Positions 1 to 9,382 of a DNA stretch of 64,000 bases are shown piece after piece. The position numbers were made by a program, and so were the translations under genes. The notes below the pieces were generated by a model. That model saw only the letters and a program-made list of their open reading frames with translations. It ran no database searches and was not told where the DNA came from. This DNA comes from RUG12461 sp045657665. GTDB taxonomy: Bacteria > Bacillota > Clostridia > Lachnospirales > Lachnospiraceae. The stretch lies in assembly GCA_045657665.1 (NCBI GenBank), contig JAZOTN010000020.1:186001-250000 (forward strand), in the 5' to 3' direction. The stretch's first letter is position 1. The number at the start of each line of letters is the position of its first letter.

Positions 1-1890
1 GCAGGTAATCGATCTTCTCCCGGATGACCCTCTCGATCTCTTCAAGACTGTTGTCATAATGGATCTTGACATACACAGTTCCCGAAACATTCACCGGCAT
101 ATATACCGGCGGAACCAGTTCCACACGCGTTGTCAGAAGCCGCCGGTCTTCAAGGCGCTTCATGATGATCTTCCGATAGATGTCCGGCAGCCCCGGAAAA
201 TGCTCATCGGTTCCGGGCTTCACGGCAATCCGTACAAGGTTCCTCGATTCGTCCATCTCCGCCTTTGCCTTGTGAACACAAAGTCCCGGCGTATTCAGCA
301 CAACCTTCTCATAATCATCTTCCGTCACCGCCGTATACGGCATCAGCATATCCATAAGGAACCGCTGACGTACCTGCTCGATCCTCTCACGGAACGCACC
401 ACCTGTACCGAATCCCGGGTTGTAATATACGATATCCGTGTCATCATGCTCCGAGAGAAGCGTATTCCCGGGGCGGATGTTTCCGGTCTCCCCGGCCGTG
501 ATCGCAACGGATGCAAGGAAAAGATCCGCGCCGATGAAAGCGCCCGCATCTTCTATGATGATGCGTCCGTCGTTCTCCAGCAGATGATAATGGAGCGAGC
601 CTTCGTCCTTTTTCTCCGGACGGACAAAATCGTAAACGTACCCATCCTCTGTTTCCCTTCGCGCGATCAGGCAGAAGGAAGGCGCCGAGATATTCCGAAA
701 CGGGATCAGCATCTCCTGGTCATCGTATCCGAGCACGCGGCCGATGACATACTGCCTCATCACCTGCTCCGTATAGATGACGATCTTGACACAGTCGCGG
801 AGACGCTCGGGACCAAATCCTCTCGTCTTTTTATCGAAAATATATTTGAAATTACCGAAGCCCACGTGCTCCACGCTGTAATAGCGTCCCTGTATCTCAG
901 TGTCCGGATGATACTCATATTTACGGTAGGGCTCACCCTTTGCTTCGCGGCAGAACACGTCGATGTACGCCTCCTCCGCCATTTCACTCCGGAGTTCCAC
1001 CTCGGTGTTCTTGCTGAGGGAATGACATTCAGAGATCGTATCACGCTGCCACACCTCAAAAAGAAACGCGTCCACGACCGTTACCTTCGGCCGAACATCG
1101 TATTCCGCCGTTTCCAGCACGACCCTGATGCAGTAGCCCTCCTGCGGGGTTTCCGTGCAGACCGCAGCCGGCGTATTCGGCATCCAGAGCTTGACTTCAC
1201 CGCTCATCAGAAACGCGTTGGTGTTGTCACGAACATCCATCTTTTTCCAGCCGGATTCCGTGAGGCATTCCCAGCGGATCTGCGCAAAGGTGTTTTCCAT
1301 ACGGGGATCCATGGGATTGCGATTGTGACGCTCCTGAAGCGTAAAGTAAAACGTTGTTTCACTTCCCGGTGCGGGAAGGGCATTTGTCACAATATAGAGC
1401 ATATCGCCCGCGAAAGGTTTCTCGCCAAAGATCAGCGCCGGCACTCTCGTCTCGCGGTCAAGGAGCATATCGAAGTCCTGGAATTCCTCTTCGCCCTCTT
1501 TTTTGCCGTAGATCCCGAGAATACGGTAGTCCTTCAATTCCGTCATTCGGTTCGTCTCGAAGACGATGTTGCCGATGTGGAACTTATGATTCGCTGGCAG
1601 TATCACGGGCTCCTTCACATTCGTAGCGGAAAGCAGGAGTCTTGCACTGCGACCCTTCTTTACCGTGAAGCCGACCATTTTAAGAAGGTTCTGGCGGACA
1701 CGGTACGGGATGTTGTCGAGCTTGTCCTGCTGCAATGTTTCGAAACCGGTCAGGGTCTCGAGGATCGTGATACCCGGATCCGACTGGTTGAAATTGGTCC
1801 ACTCGTCCGTATACAGAGGGATGCTCGTTAACGCTTCGACGTATCGTTCTTCAAATGATTTTGCATCGCTGCTGATGTATGTTAGCATAG
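1..1890 (-). CDS. Baseplate J/gp6-like protein, C-terminus cut by window edge
   Basis: The reading frame is open from an ATG at 1890 to the window edge, giving about 630 residues with no stop. An AGGAG ribosome site lies 7 nt upstream. The start (MLTYISSDAKSFEERY) and the statement that the protein sits on a target of the type NQSDPGITILETLTG match the N-terminal signature of large putative baseplate assembly proteins. The stretch PGFGTGGAFRERIEQVR followed by a region on reuse of moments (TPGLCVHKAKAEMDE) matches their C-terminal half. In phage-tail-like particles such proteins form the wedge ring around the hub. It lies 13 nt downstream of the other large baseplate gene and is probably the Pvc12-like member of a Pvc11/Pvc12-type pair. 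The opposite strand also has a long open frame here, which I treat as a shadow. Family is fairly sure; exact orthology is inference. Confidence 0.85.
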
Positions 1891-1903
1891 CTTTCTCCTA
1901 AAA

Positions 1904-4900
1904 TCAGATGCTGATATGTATCTCGTGCTTTCCGCTGCGGCAGACCATGAAGGGCGAAACCTTAAGGTCGTTGAGATCAACCTCGTGGAAGCCGGTGTGG
2001 TCTGTGTAGCTCGCGATCATCACGGCCTTCTTGACGACGGCACGGCTCTTTAAGATATTGAGCCTCATCATGAGCTGCGATTTCTTCGGCATCGTACCGA
2101 TCTTCCAACCGCGTCCCCGGTCATAACCGGAGGGGTTTAAGTATTCCGTCAGGCTTTCCTGAAGGATGTTCTGTATTTCAAAGCTGTCGTCCATCTGTAC
2201 GATGTTCGCCCAGACACTGACGGAAATATCCACATAGATCGGCTCGATGATCTGGAGCTTCTGCGGGGTAACGGTCAGCTCGCATCGCTTTATGAGATAT
2301 TCCTTGAGGCCGGAAACAATCCGGTGGAATGCATAGGATCCTTCATGGAAATCCTTCATGAGGAGCACAAATGTGATCGCCGCATCGTCGATCTTTCCAT
2401 CCTCGGTCTCGCCAACAATCCCCGCCACCTGATCAATAGTGTCGGAGTATGCAAGGATCGCCCTCGTATAATCATCCATGGAAACGATCCTGTTGCGGGA
2501 GCTTAAGATGCTCGCACCGCGCTCCAAAGCGTTTTCTATATCCTCGATGTTGCTGCCGCCGTATGCCTTGACGGGGTTGTAGATCCGACCGACATACATG
2601 AGATATCCGAGCGGATCCGTGATGGAAAAGGCGGGAACGTTTGCTTCCGCACCGTTGCAGCAGCGAACCGAGAACTTCAGCGCCACATCATCCAGTACAC
2701 GCGGAATCCAGGTATGGATACCGTCACCGAAGATCAGCTCATTCCTGAGACGGTCAAGAAGGTACACTCTCGGATTCTCGGAAGTCTCCAGCCGGTCGGT
2801 CTCCTTCCATTTGACGTAGAACGCCGTAATCTGTCCGGTCACATCCTGTTCGATCCGGATGCTGTCCGGATCCTCGTCCATCATGCGGAGCATCGTCTCG
2901 CGCGAAAAACGCCCCATCTCATTGACCCAGACATCCGCATCAAGGACATTCGTCGCACCGAGATTAAATCGCATATTCGGCACCATTTCCTCGATGTAAA
3001 GTTCCTCTTCCTGGCGCGTTTCGATATTGGAAATCTGCACGGCATTAAGGCAGATGTTCTCGATCCTCGGAAGAAGCGACTGGTTCTCATCATCCTGCTG
3101 CTTCTGTGTACGCACCACACGGATCCAGAAAAGCTTATGTCCTTCCAGCGTAATGCGCTGCATATCATGCGGCGGCATAAAGATGACAACACCGGACTTC
3201 GTGAAATCCTGCGTATAATCCAGAAGCTTCATCGTGCGCCAGCCTTCGTAGCTGCGGTATTCGAACCGGCACTTGAGTCCGGAAAACCGCATACCGTCCT
3301 GAAGCTGGAACAGGATGCTCGCAGGACCGTTGTCGATTCTGCTGGTAAGGCCGAGATACAGAGCATCCTCGTTGTAATCCGATTTCCGGAATAAAAGGTA
3401 TCCTTTTTCATTCTTGATCTTGCTCGTCAGATCATAGCGCTTTGTTCCGTAGATCCCCTCCATCCGCTGCGCGTCGACAAACGTATCCTCATAGGAATAG
3501 GAAAGCAGCAGATTCTTGATCTTCGGGCAATGATGAATGCCCGGACGGAGATAGCAGTTATCCGCCCTGACGAGCTGGAGCCTTATGCATCGACCCTCGT
3601 AGGATCCGCTTTCGGTAGACTCCCAGTCATCCGGGCAGGTGAACTCCAGATGAATCTTTCCGGCCTTATTCGAACCGAAAAGCGCGGTCTGATCGGAATC
3701 CAGCGGCAGGCGTTTCCAGCCGGTGCCGTTGAAGTATTCGATCATGACCTCTTCCGCATAGCATTGTGCCGAAAACTCCTGACGTGCAGCCAGTGGACGC
3801 CTCTTGATGATCTTTAAGTTTTCCTCTTCCTGCTCCGGCGTCAGCTCTATCCGGCTTTCCTCAAAGACAAGCGAAAAGTCCAGCGTCACCCTTGCCCCCG
3901 CCTTGCTGAAATACCGATCATGCCCGATGTAGCACTCCTGATAAAGGGAAAGGATATCGGAAAACGGAAGGAAATTGTCTTCGTCAAGATCGTTTGATCC
4001 GTTCGTAACACTGTCCGGCGGCAGCGGTTTTCCTTTTGAAGAAAAAGCGATGCGCTTTACGCGCTGGTTCTCAAGCGCCGGGATATCCGAAATCAGTACC
4101 AGCACCTGATACTGCTTGTCAGAGATCGTCACTTCCCTGCCCTCGATCACCTTATGGAGGAGGAATGTCTCGCCGTCATCCATCAGTTCTGTGGACTCGA
4201 TCGGAACAAGACCATCCTTTGTCAGATATTCAAAATGATAGCTCCCGTTTGCAATGTCTGCCACAAGATCCTTATTTCCCGAGAGGCGTACAAAAATGAC
4301 ATCATCCACGACATCAAAAACCGTCTCATGATAGAACACCGCGACGCACTGCTGGATACCCTCCATCCGTCCGAACAGCGTAAAGGGCGGGAAGACCGGG
4401 ATCGTTTCCTCATCCCCCCCGTCATCATCCGGGAAATAAATGACAGGCGTCTCGGGAGGCGGTAATAATGCTTCTTCCTCCTCTTCCCCGGTCTCTTCGA
4501 CATCCTCCATGAGGAGCTCCGGCGGAATGATCTCGGGCTTTTCAAAATCTCCGAAAAGCGGAATGATGGTAGCATCCTCCGCGTCCGCCATGAACGAAGC
4601 GGTCAGTCTCGAGCTCGTCACATAGAGACTGTGGTCCGTTTCAAAGATCATCGGCGTGTCATCGCCGGTCATCAACTTGGTTCCCTTCGGCACCGACGCG
4701 CCCGGCGCTGTATCACTCATCAGGTTCATGACCACGATGGTGCTGGCGGGCTTTGCCGGAAGCAGGGAAATGTCCAGCATATTGACAAACTCGGTATGAT
4801 AACGATCCAGAATATCGTTGATCCTTCCAATGTTCTCTTCCGCCTGACCGGCAAAAATCTTCGCAATCGTGGAGCCGATGTCCGGCTTCTCGTCATCCAT

Positions 4901-5005
4901 ATGCCAGCCGGTGTCATAGAGAGAAGACAGTTCCGCGATCTTCTGTTCTATATCCACCTTTGTCCGGGTATCAAGATTCAATTTCTTCGACTGTTTCCGG
5001 TTCAT
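1904..5005 (-). CDS. Baseplate J/gp6-like wedge protein (Pvc11-like)
   Basis: A 1033-residue protein. The N-terminus (TGWHMDDEKPDIGSTIAKIF, then ILDRYHTEFVNMLDISLLPA) is the conserved entry domain of eCIS and T4 gp6-like baseplate proteins. The C-terminal third (NALERGASILSSRNRIVSMDDY, then IEPIYVDISVSVWANI) is the conserved baseplate J segment that contacts its neighbours in the wedge. An acidic, proline-rich insertion at about residues 170-195 (EEEEEALLPPPETP) is unusual and may be a flexible loop. The start overlaps the end of the gp25-like gene by 35 nt, with AGAGGG before the ATG, so the two are translationally linked. It is followed within 13 nt by a second large baseplate protein. A structural particle protein acting in the cytoplasm during assembly. 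Confidence 0.88.
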   Translation of the reverse strand: MNRKQSKKLNLDTRTKVDIEQKIAELSSLYDTGWHMDDEKPDIGSTIAKIFAGQAEENIGRINDILDRYHTEFVNMLDISLLPAKPASTIVVMNLMSDTAPGASVPKGTKLMTGDDTPMIFETDHSLYVTSSRLTASFMADAEDATIIPLFGDFEKPEIIPPELLMEDVEETGEEEEEALLPPPETPVIYFPDDDGGDEETIPVFPPFTLFGRMEGIQQCVAVFYHETVFDVVDDVIFVRLSGNKDLVADIANGSYHFEYLTKDGLVPIESTELMDDGETFLLHKVIEGREVTISDKQYQVLVLISDIPALENQRVKRIAFSSKGKPLPPDSVTNGSNDLDEDNFLPFSDILSLYQECYIGHDRYFSKAGARVTLDFSLVFEESRIELTPEQEEENLKIIKRRPLAARQEFSAQCYAEEVMIEYFNGTGWKRLPLDSDQTALFGSNKAGKIHLEFTCPDDWESTESGSYEGRCIRLQLVRADNCYLRPGIHHCPKIKNLLLSYSYEDTFVDAQRMEGIYGTKRYDLTSKIKNEKGYLLFRKSDYNEDALYLGLTSRIDNGPASILFQLQDGMRFSGLKCRFEYRSYEGWRTMKLLDYTQDFTKSGVVIFMPPHDMQRITLEGHKLFWIRVVRTQKQQDDENQSLLPRIENICLNAVQISNIETRQEEELYIEEMVPNMRFNLGATNVLDADVWVNEMGRFSRETMLRMMDEDPDSIRIEQDVTGQITAFYVKWKETDRLETSENPRVYLLDRLRNELIFGDGIHTWIPRVLDDVALKFSVRCCNGAEANVPAFSITDPLGYLMYVGRIYNPVKAYGGSNIEDIENALERGASILSSRNRIVSMDDYTRAILAYSDTIDQVAGIVGETEDGKIDDAAITFVLLMKDFHEGSYAFHRIVSGLKEYLIKRCELTVTPQKLQIIEPIYVDISVSVWANIVQMDDSFEIQNILQESLTEYLNPSGYDRGRGWKIGTMPKKSQLMMRLNILKSRAVVKKAVMIASYTDHTGFHEVDLNDLKVSPFMVCRSGKHEIHISI

Positions 5006-5435
5006 AGCCCTCTGGCTCCTCTTCTTCCTCTTCCTGTGCCGCGTTCAGATAGAACGGGAATACCAGGTTGTCCTTCGTGTTTGTGGTAACGATCGTGTAA
5101 CCGATGTTGAAGACCACGACTCCGGTGCGGCTTGTGGTATCCGCTGTCACCTGTACGTCCGTCACGCGCGGTTCCTGATTCTCGATCTGGTCCGAGATCG
5201 TCCGGATGATCATGTTGATCATAGGACCGTTGACATCCAGAAACGTATAAGACATGATCTCGCTTCCGAAATCCGGTCTCAGCGGACGCTCCGTTTTCTG
5301 CGTCATCAGGATCAGATAAAGCGATTCCCTTACGCTCTGTTCCTCCGACACCGTCACAAAACGGCCGGTCGCCTGGTTGATCTGTGGCGGAAACTTCATT
5401 CCTTTTCCTAAAAAGTCCTTGTTGTATTCATCCAT
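4971..5435 (-). CDS. gp25/GPW-like baseplate wedge protein
   Basis: A 154-residue protein with the gp25 lysozyme-like wedge fold. Visible motifs are the N-terminal GKGMKFPPQINQATGRF, then VSEEQSVRESLYLILMTQKTE and RPLRPDFGSEIMSYTFLD, the classic E-x(n)-R-PDFG-S-x(5)-F signature of this family. The family initiates sheath polymerisation on the baseplate (Pvc9, T4 gp25, TssE). The C-terminus carries a run of glutamates (residues ~133-150) beyond the usual domain end and overlaps the start of the next baseplate gene. It sits 6 nt after the spike gene. Identification is secure; the acidic tail is an oddity that may reflect only the overlap. Confidence 0.92.
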   Translation of the reverse strand: MDEYNKDFLGKGMKFPPQINQATGRFVTVSEEQSVRESLYLILMTQKTERPLRPDFGSEIMSYTFLDVNGPMINMIIRTISDQIENQEPRVTDVQVTADTTSRTGVVVFNIGYTIVTTNTKDNLVFPFYLNAAQEEEEEEPEGYEPETVEEIES

Positions 5436-5441
5436 CGTTTT

Positions 5442-6272
5442 TTACCCCAACTTGATTGGTTTTCCTGATAAGCTGACAAGTCCGTTTGCGGAGATCTTGC
5501 AGAGTCCGTTTGAGCTTTGCTGAATGCTGGAGCCGGAAACCTTGACCTGGCCCCCTGCTGTGACGGAAAGCTTTCCGGTTGCATCGATCACGATATCACT
5601 TGCCTGCACCGTGATCTTGCCGGTCTTTCCGTTCATCACGATCGAGAGGTTGTCGCCTACCTTGAACGTCATCGACTTGACCGTCGTCATGAGGATCGTC
5701 CCCTTGCCGCTCTCCATTTCAAGCCTTGCGTTCTTCTCCTTATCCATGATCGTGATCTTCTTTTTGTCGTTATCCAGCGTGATCTGGTGTGCCTTATCCG
5801 GCGTGTAGATGCTGATCTTATCCTTTGTGCCGTCGCCGCTGTCTCCGGGAGCTTTTCCCGCTACATCTTCGAATTCGATCGTGCTGCCGTGCCTTGTTAC
5901 GATGCGTTTATGCTGGTTCTTCTGGTGCTTGCTCTTGCTGAGGAATTTATTGGAATTCTTCTGCAGACACCCGATGACATACGGCCGGTCGATAATCCCC
6001 TGTTCGAATGCCACCAGTACCTGGTCGCCCACCTCCGGGAGAAAATACATACCGTATTCAGTGCCTCCGGAAGGCATTGTCACCCTTGCCCATTTGAGGA
6101 CGTTGGCCTCCTTGTCTCTGGTGTGGATCGAGACGCAGACGCGGCCCGGGAACTTCTGGCTCCAGTTGTCCGTTACCTCACCGACCATGACGCCGAAGAT
6201 CCGGTTGTCGCCCGTATCGGTCTTTTGTGTTTTCTTTTCACTGACTTCCTCGAATATATCAAATATTCCCAA
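5442..6272 (-). CDS. Spike protein, gpV/gp5 OB-fold (VgrG C-terminal half)
   Basis: A 276-residue protein. Residues ~25-105 are the OB-fold of phage gpV/VgrG proteins: FGVMVGEVTDNWSQKFPGRV, then ARVTMPSGGTEYGMYFLPE and GDQVLVAFEQGIIDRPYVIG. From ~150 to the end the sequence is a series of short beta strands (ITIMDKEKNARLEMES, IVIDATGKLSVTAGGQ, ISANGLVSLSGKPIKLG), as expected for the trimeric beta-helix needle. The best start is TTG at 6272, 7 nt after AAGGAG. An upstream neighbour encodes the hub domain separately, so the VgrG equivalent is split in two here, as in P2-like phages. It should form the cell-puncturing spike together with the PAAR-like protein encoded at 18041-18430. Confidence 0.92.
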   Translation of the reverse strand: MGIFDIFEEVSEKKTQKTDTGDNRIFGVMVGEVTDNWSQKFPGRVCVSIHTRDKEANVLKWARVTMPSGGTEYGMYFLPEVGDQVLVAFEQGIIDRPYVIGCLQKNSNKFLSKSKHQKNQHKRIVTRHGSTIEFEDVAGKAPGDSGDGTKDKISIYTPDKAHQITLDNDKKKITIMDKEKNARLEMESGKGTILMTTVKSMTFKVGDNLSIVMNGKTGKITVQASDIVIDATGKLSVTAGGQVKVSGSSIQQSSNGLCKISANGLVSLSGKPIKLG

Positions 6273-6312
6273 CGGCTTTCTCCTTCTTTATCATTTGGCT
6301 TTTGCCTTATCA

Positions 6313-7557
6313 TCAGAACGGCAGTTTATCTGCGCCGGGTATGCTGTCAAGACCGGGGAGAGCAGAAGCTACCGATGCAGCCCTGCCGATGATCTTGGTC
6401 TTAAAATGCCCCTCGCTGTCTAAGGTGTGGCGGACGGAGTAAACGTAATATTTGTTGTCCACCCCGGTGCCGAAATCCTTCAGCTCGATGAACCGCCCGG
6501 GTACCGCATCCGGAATCCCCACCAAAGTCAGCTCCAGTGTGGCCAGACGATAAGTCCTTTCCTCCTGGATGTACTGCGCCCGGTACTGTGCTTCTTCCGT
6601 ACTGGTGGCAGAAGGATCCAGATAGACATAAGTGGAGCCGCTGACCAGAGACTTTGCCTTGTTGCCCTGAGACAGTTTGTTCTTGTTTTTGGCCTTGCCG
6701 GTGAGAACCTTGGCCTTGCCGGCGTCCAGTCCCCGAACCTCCACCTCTCCTACCTGGCTGGTGATGTCATACTCCACGTTGAGCTGCTGTACAAGCGCTT
6801 CGTTGTCGATCTCCAGATGTACGGAGGTATCGCTTTTCGCTGTGCGAAACACCACCTGTCCGGCGTGAACGAAAAATTCCATGTTATATTTCTTTGCCAC
6901 CTTGACCACAAATTCGTAATCGCTCTCCGCCACCATCTCGATGGTCTTGTCCGTGGCGTTGGCCATATCTCCCGCGGCTCCCGCCGCCGCGCCGCCTCCC
7001 GCTGCACCTGTGAGCGCGGCTGTTGCACCGCCGTCCGGAGTGGAGCCGATCGTCAGCTCCGAGATGGCACCGTCGCTCTTCAGATCCTGATAGATGCTCT
7101 GGTCAAAGATCTCCTTGACGGCATCGCCGTATGTCTTCGCCGTGAGCTGCTTGGAGGAGCTGTTTGCCATCATTACCGCTTTCACATCCATGGCTGTAAC
7201 CTGAATGCCCGGGATATCTCCCTTCTCATAAAAGAAATTCACCTTGGTGATAACTCCGGCAAATACCAGCGGACCCTGTTTGTTATAGCCCACATAAAGC
7301 TTTACCACGGAACCCAGAAGGATAAACTTCTTTGCGGCCTTGAAATCAAAGCTGGTGCTGGCCTGATCAAAGACATTGTAGATGGAAAACACCGCCTGAG
7401 ATGCTTCGAAACCCGCAGTCAGATCAATAGTCACATCACTGATAGCCAGCCTTGTCTTGGACTCATCGTCGATCTTGTTTCCGTCCACCTCCACTTCCAT
7501 GGCCGGACGCCGGAAATAGTCATATGTTTTTGTTAAGTCAGAATAAGTCGTTGCCAT
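6313..7557 (-). CDS. Hub protein, gpD/gp27-like (VgrG N-terminal half)
   Basis: A 414-residue protein starting at ATG 7557, 6 nt after AAGGA; an in-frame upstream extension to 7731 is rejected because it runs into the preceding gene. The features are those of late-control gpD/gp27-like hubs: FSIYNVFDQASTSFDF, AKKFILLGSVVKLYVGY, VFAGVITKVNFFYEKGD near the N-terminus, a central ESDYEFVVKVAKKYNMEFFV (the 'open hub' segment), and GRFIELKDFGTGVDNKYYV near the C-terminus. An Ala/Gly-rich linker (residues ~190-215) interrupts the two hub lobes. It forms the trimeric ring between tube and spike. It lies 8 nt after a Pvc7-like adaptor gene and upstream of the separate spike gene. Confidence 0.9.
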   Translation of the reverse strand: MATTYSDLTKTYDYFRRPAMEVEVDGNKIDDESKTRLAISDVTIDLTAGFEASQAVFSIYNVFDQASTSFDFKAAKKFILLGSVVKLYVGYNKQGPLVFAGVITKVNFFYEKGDIPGIQVTAMDVKAVMMANSSSKQLTAKTYGDAVKEIFDQSIYQDLKSDGAISELTIGSTPDGGATAALTGAAGGGAAAGAAGDMANATDKTIEMVAESDYEFVVKVAKKYNMEFFVHAGQVVFRTAKSDTSVHLEIDNEALVQQLNVEYDITSQVGEVEVRGLDAGKAKVLTGKAKNKNKLSQGNKAKSLVSGSTYVYLDPSATSTEEAQYRAQYIQEERTYRLATLELTLVGIPDAVPGRFIELKDFGTGVDNKYYVYSVRHTLDSEGHFKTKIIGRAASVASALPGLDSIPGADKLPF

Positions 7558-7565
7558 AAGAATCC

Positions 7566-8504
7566 TTAGAAATTCAAAACACTCTTTGCTACATTCATTG
7601 CGGTGCCGCCGGAGAGATCGATGGAGCCGTTCTCGAAGACCTTGTCGTATGCGGTCTCCCAGTATCCCAGATCGCTGTTCGTGACCTTCTCGTCCTGCAG
7701 ATAGATCGACATATTTACCTTCGCCCGACACGGCCGGCCGACACTGTCAAACATCGTATAGGTGGCATTGACGCTCTTGAACTCGCCTTCGTAGTAGAGG
7801 TCGCCCCATTCAAAGCAGACCTGCCTGGTATATTTATTCCGCATGGCAGCGATAAAGCCTTCCACCGCTGCCTGCACGCCGACTCCGCTGCTTTGCCCGA
7901 GGAGCTTTTCTCCCACGAGACCACCCACCAGATCCAGACCTTCATTGATCAGGTTCGTCGTGGAGAAGTTCGCAAGGTCCGAAGCAAATGCCTTATAGTT
8001 CGCCGTCAGGCTGTCAAAGATGAGCTGCACCGACATCTCCACGTGGGGCATGGTAACACCCATCTCAATGGTGGTTGATTTTTTGGAGTTCGCATAGGAA
8101 CTCTTCTGTACGATCTCGCCACCACCCTGGCTGCTGATCTGCAGGGAAGAGGGGTTGAACTGCACCTTGAAAACCTTATCGTAATCATCATTGCTGGGGC
8201 CGCCGATACCGAGCTTTCCGCCGATGAAGCTGCCGAGCGCTCCCATGACGCCGCCGCCCGCCACCTGGCTGACTGCGGATTTCGCTGCATTCGTGGCCTT
8301 ATCCTTCAGGTTATTCACAGCGCCCTTAAGCTTGTCGCCGCCGGGGATATTCATACCGAGGGCGCTGCCGCCCTGAGCTTTTTCCGCCGCCTGCGTCTTG
8401 AAGCCCTCATCACCGAGGCTTCGCATATCGCGGATCTTGATATACGCGGGAGCCGTTACAAAGGACTCCCCACCGAGTTTTAAGAGGTCAGCAGGATTAA
8501 ACAT
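7566..8504 (-). CDS. Pvc7-like tube/hub adaptor, paralogue 2
   Basis: A 312-residue protein with the CIS tube-adaptor hallmark VQFNPSSLQISSQGGGE at residues ~114-130, followed by MSVQLIFDSLTANYKAF and a conserved distal part FEWGDLYYEGEFKSVNATYT and GRPCRAKVNMSIYLQ. In Afp and PVC this family (Afp7/Pvc7, gp53-like; some members carry LysM) joins the tube to the hub. I see no LysM here. The Ala/Gly-rich N-terminal stretch (residues ~40-105) looks like a linker or membrane-like helix rather than an enzyme domain. It shares layout with the adjacent upstream gene (8517-9380), so the two are tandem paralogues. Ribosome site AAAGGAG is present. Confidence 0.85.
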   Translation of the reverse strand: MFNPADLLKLGGESFVTAPAYIKIRDMRSLGDEGFKTQAAEKAQGGSALGMNIPGGDKLKGAVNNLKDKATNAAKSAVSQVAGGGVMGALGSFIGGKLGIGGPSNDDYDKVFKVQFNPSSLQISSQGGGEIVQKSSYANSKKSTTIEMGVTMPHVEMSVQLIFDSLTANYKAFASDLANFSTTNLINEGLDLVGGLVGEKLLGQSSGVGVQAAVEGFIAAMRNKYTRQVCFEWGDLYYEGEFKSVNATYTMFDSVGRPCRAKVNMSIYLQDEKVTNSDLGYWETAYDKVFENGSIDLSGGTAMNVAKSVLNF

Positions 8505-8516
8505 ACGCCATCTCCT

Positions 8517-9380
8517 TTATTTTGACGGGAACGCGGCGTCAAATGCGCCGTCCCATGCCTTCACATCCGACGGGAACATGGAGTTGCTGTCCGCCTGCTG
8601 GATCTTGAGCTGCACCTCTGCCCGGATCGGATGACCTTTTTTGTTAAACATCGTATAATTTGCTTCCACGTTTGTCAGCATCCCGTGGAAGAACATCTCG
8701 GACCAGTAAAAGATGACCTGCTGTGTACGCCTGTGCATGAGGAGGGAGATCAGTGCCTCCACCTGCGGCCGCACGGAATATCCCTTGCCGGTGACGTTCT
8801 GGTAAATGGATTTGCCGAGCTCGATACCGGTACCGATGTTGAGCGCGATATCCTGATAGCCGAAGGCATCCTGATCATTGATGTCTTCAAAGATCAGCGT
8901 CACGTAAAAGTGAACCGTGGACGGTTTCTCGTAACTGGAAACCTGCGCCACTGCCTTGTCTCCGGCACCGTCGTAGCTGTAGAAGTTACCGCCGGTGGAC
9001 ATGAGACGGATGGAGCTGGGGTTATACTGCACCGTCATGGAAACAAAGTTCTTTGCCTTCAGCTCCGCCTCCAGCGCCGCTCCCTTCATCTTGTTCTTCG
9101 CGGTATCCGCGATGAGATCCGCGCCGGTGCCGCTGGCCTGTCCCGCTTTGGAGGCAAGAGCCCCGAGCGCTCCGCTGCCGCTGCCGCCCTGGATCAGTGA
9201 CCGGAGAGCTGCCACATCGTCCGAGATCGTTGCCCCGATGGCATCCAGAGCCACGGAAGCGCCGCCGCTGTCCTTTTTCCTGACAAAGAGCTGAGCCTTC
9301 GGAAGCCGCCCCGCGTATACCGCAGTGATCGCGACCTGACCGGCAAACATGGTACCTTGTAAGATGTCTGTAGCCGCCAT
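8517..9380 (-). CDS. Pvc7-like tube/hub adaptor, paralogue 1
   Basis: A 287-residue protein with VQYNPSSIRLMSTGGNF at ~118-134, then STVHFYVTLIFEDINDQDAF, VIFYWSEMFFHGMLTNVEAN and GHPIRAEVQLKIQQAD. This is the same motif series as its downstream neighbour at 7566-8504 and as Afp7/Pvc7-type proteins that connect the inner tube with the hub. Two such genes in tandem suggest a layered or heteromeric junction. It starts 2 nt after the stop of the coiled-coil gene, with an AGAGGA ribosome site. Structural role; family assignment is good, the division of labour between the paralogues is unknown. Confidence 0.85.
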   Translation of the reverse strand: MAATDILQGTMFAGQVAITAVYAGRLPKAQLFVRKKDSGGASVALDAIGATISDDVAALRSLIQGGSGSGALGALASKAGQASGTGADLIADTAKNKMKGAALEAELKAKNFVSMTVQYNPSSIRLMSTGGNFYSYDGAGDKAVAQVSSYEKPSTVHFYVTLIFEDINDQDAFGYQDIALNIGTGIELGKSIYQNVTGKGYSVRPQVEALISLLMHRRTQQVIFYWSEMFFHGMLTNVEANYTMFNKKGHPIRAEVQLKIQQADSNSMFPSDVKAWDGAFDAAFPSK

Positions 9381-9382
9381 AC

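Noticed and set aside
59..1831. Long open frame on the plus strand (590 codons)
   Set aside because: It is antisense to the baseplate protein on the minus strand, which has clear family motifs. The plus-strand product is Arg/His-rich with no motif, as expected for a shadow frame in this codon usage.
7558..7731. N-terminal extension of the hub protein to 7731
   Set aside because: It would overlap the Pvc7-like gene by more than 160 nt, and its residues are Arg/Gly-rich shadow sequence. ATG 7557 has a good ribosome site and starts the conserved domain.
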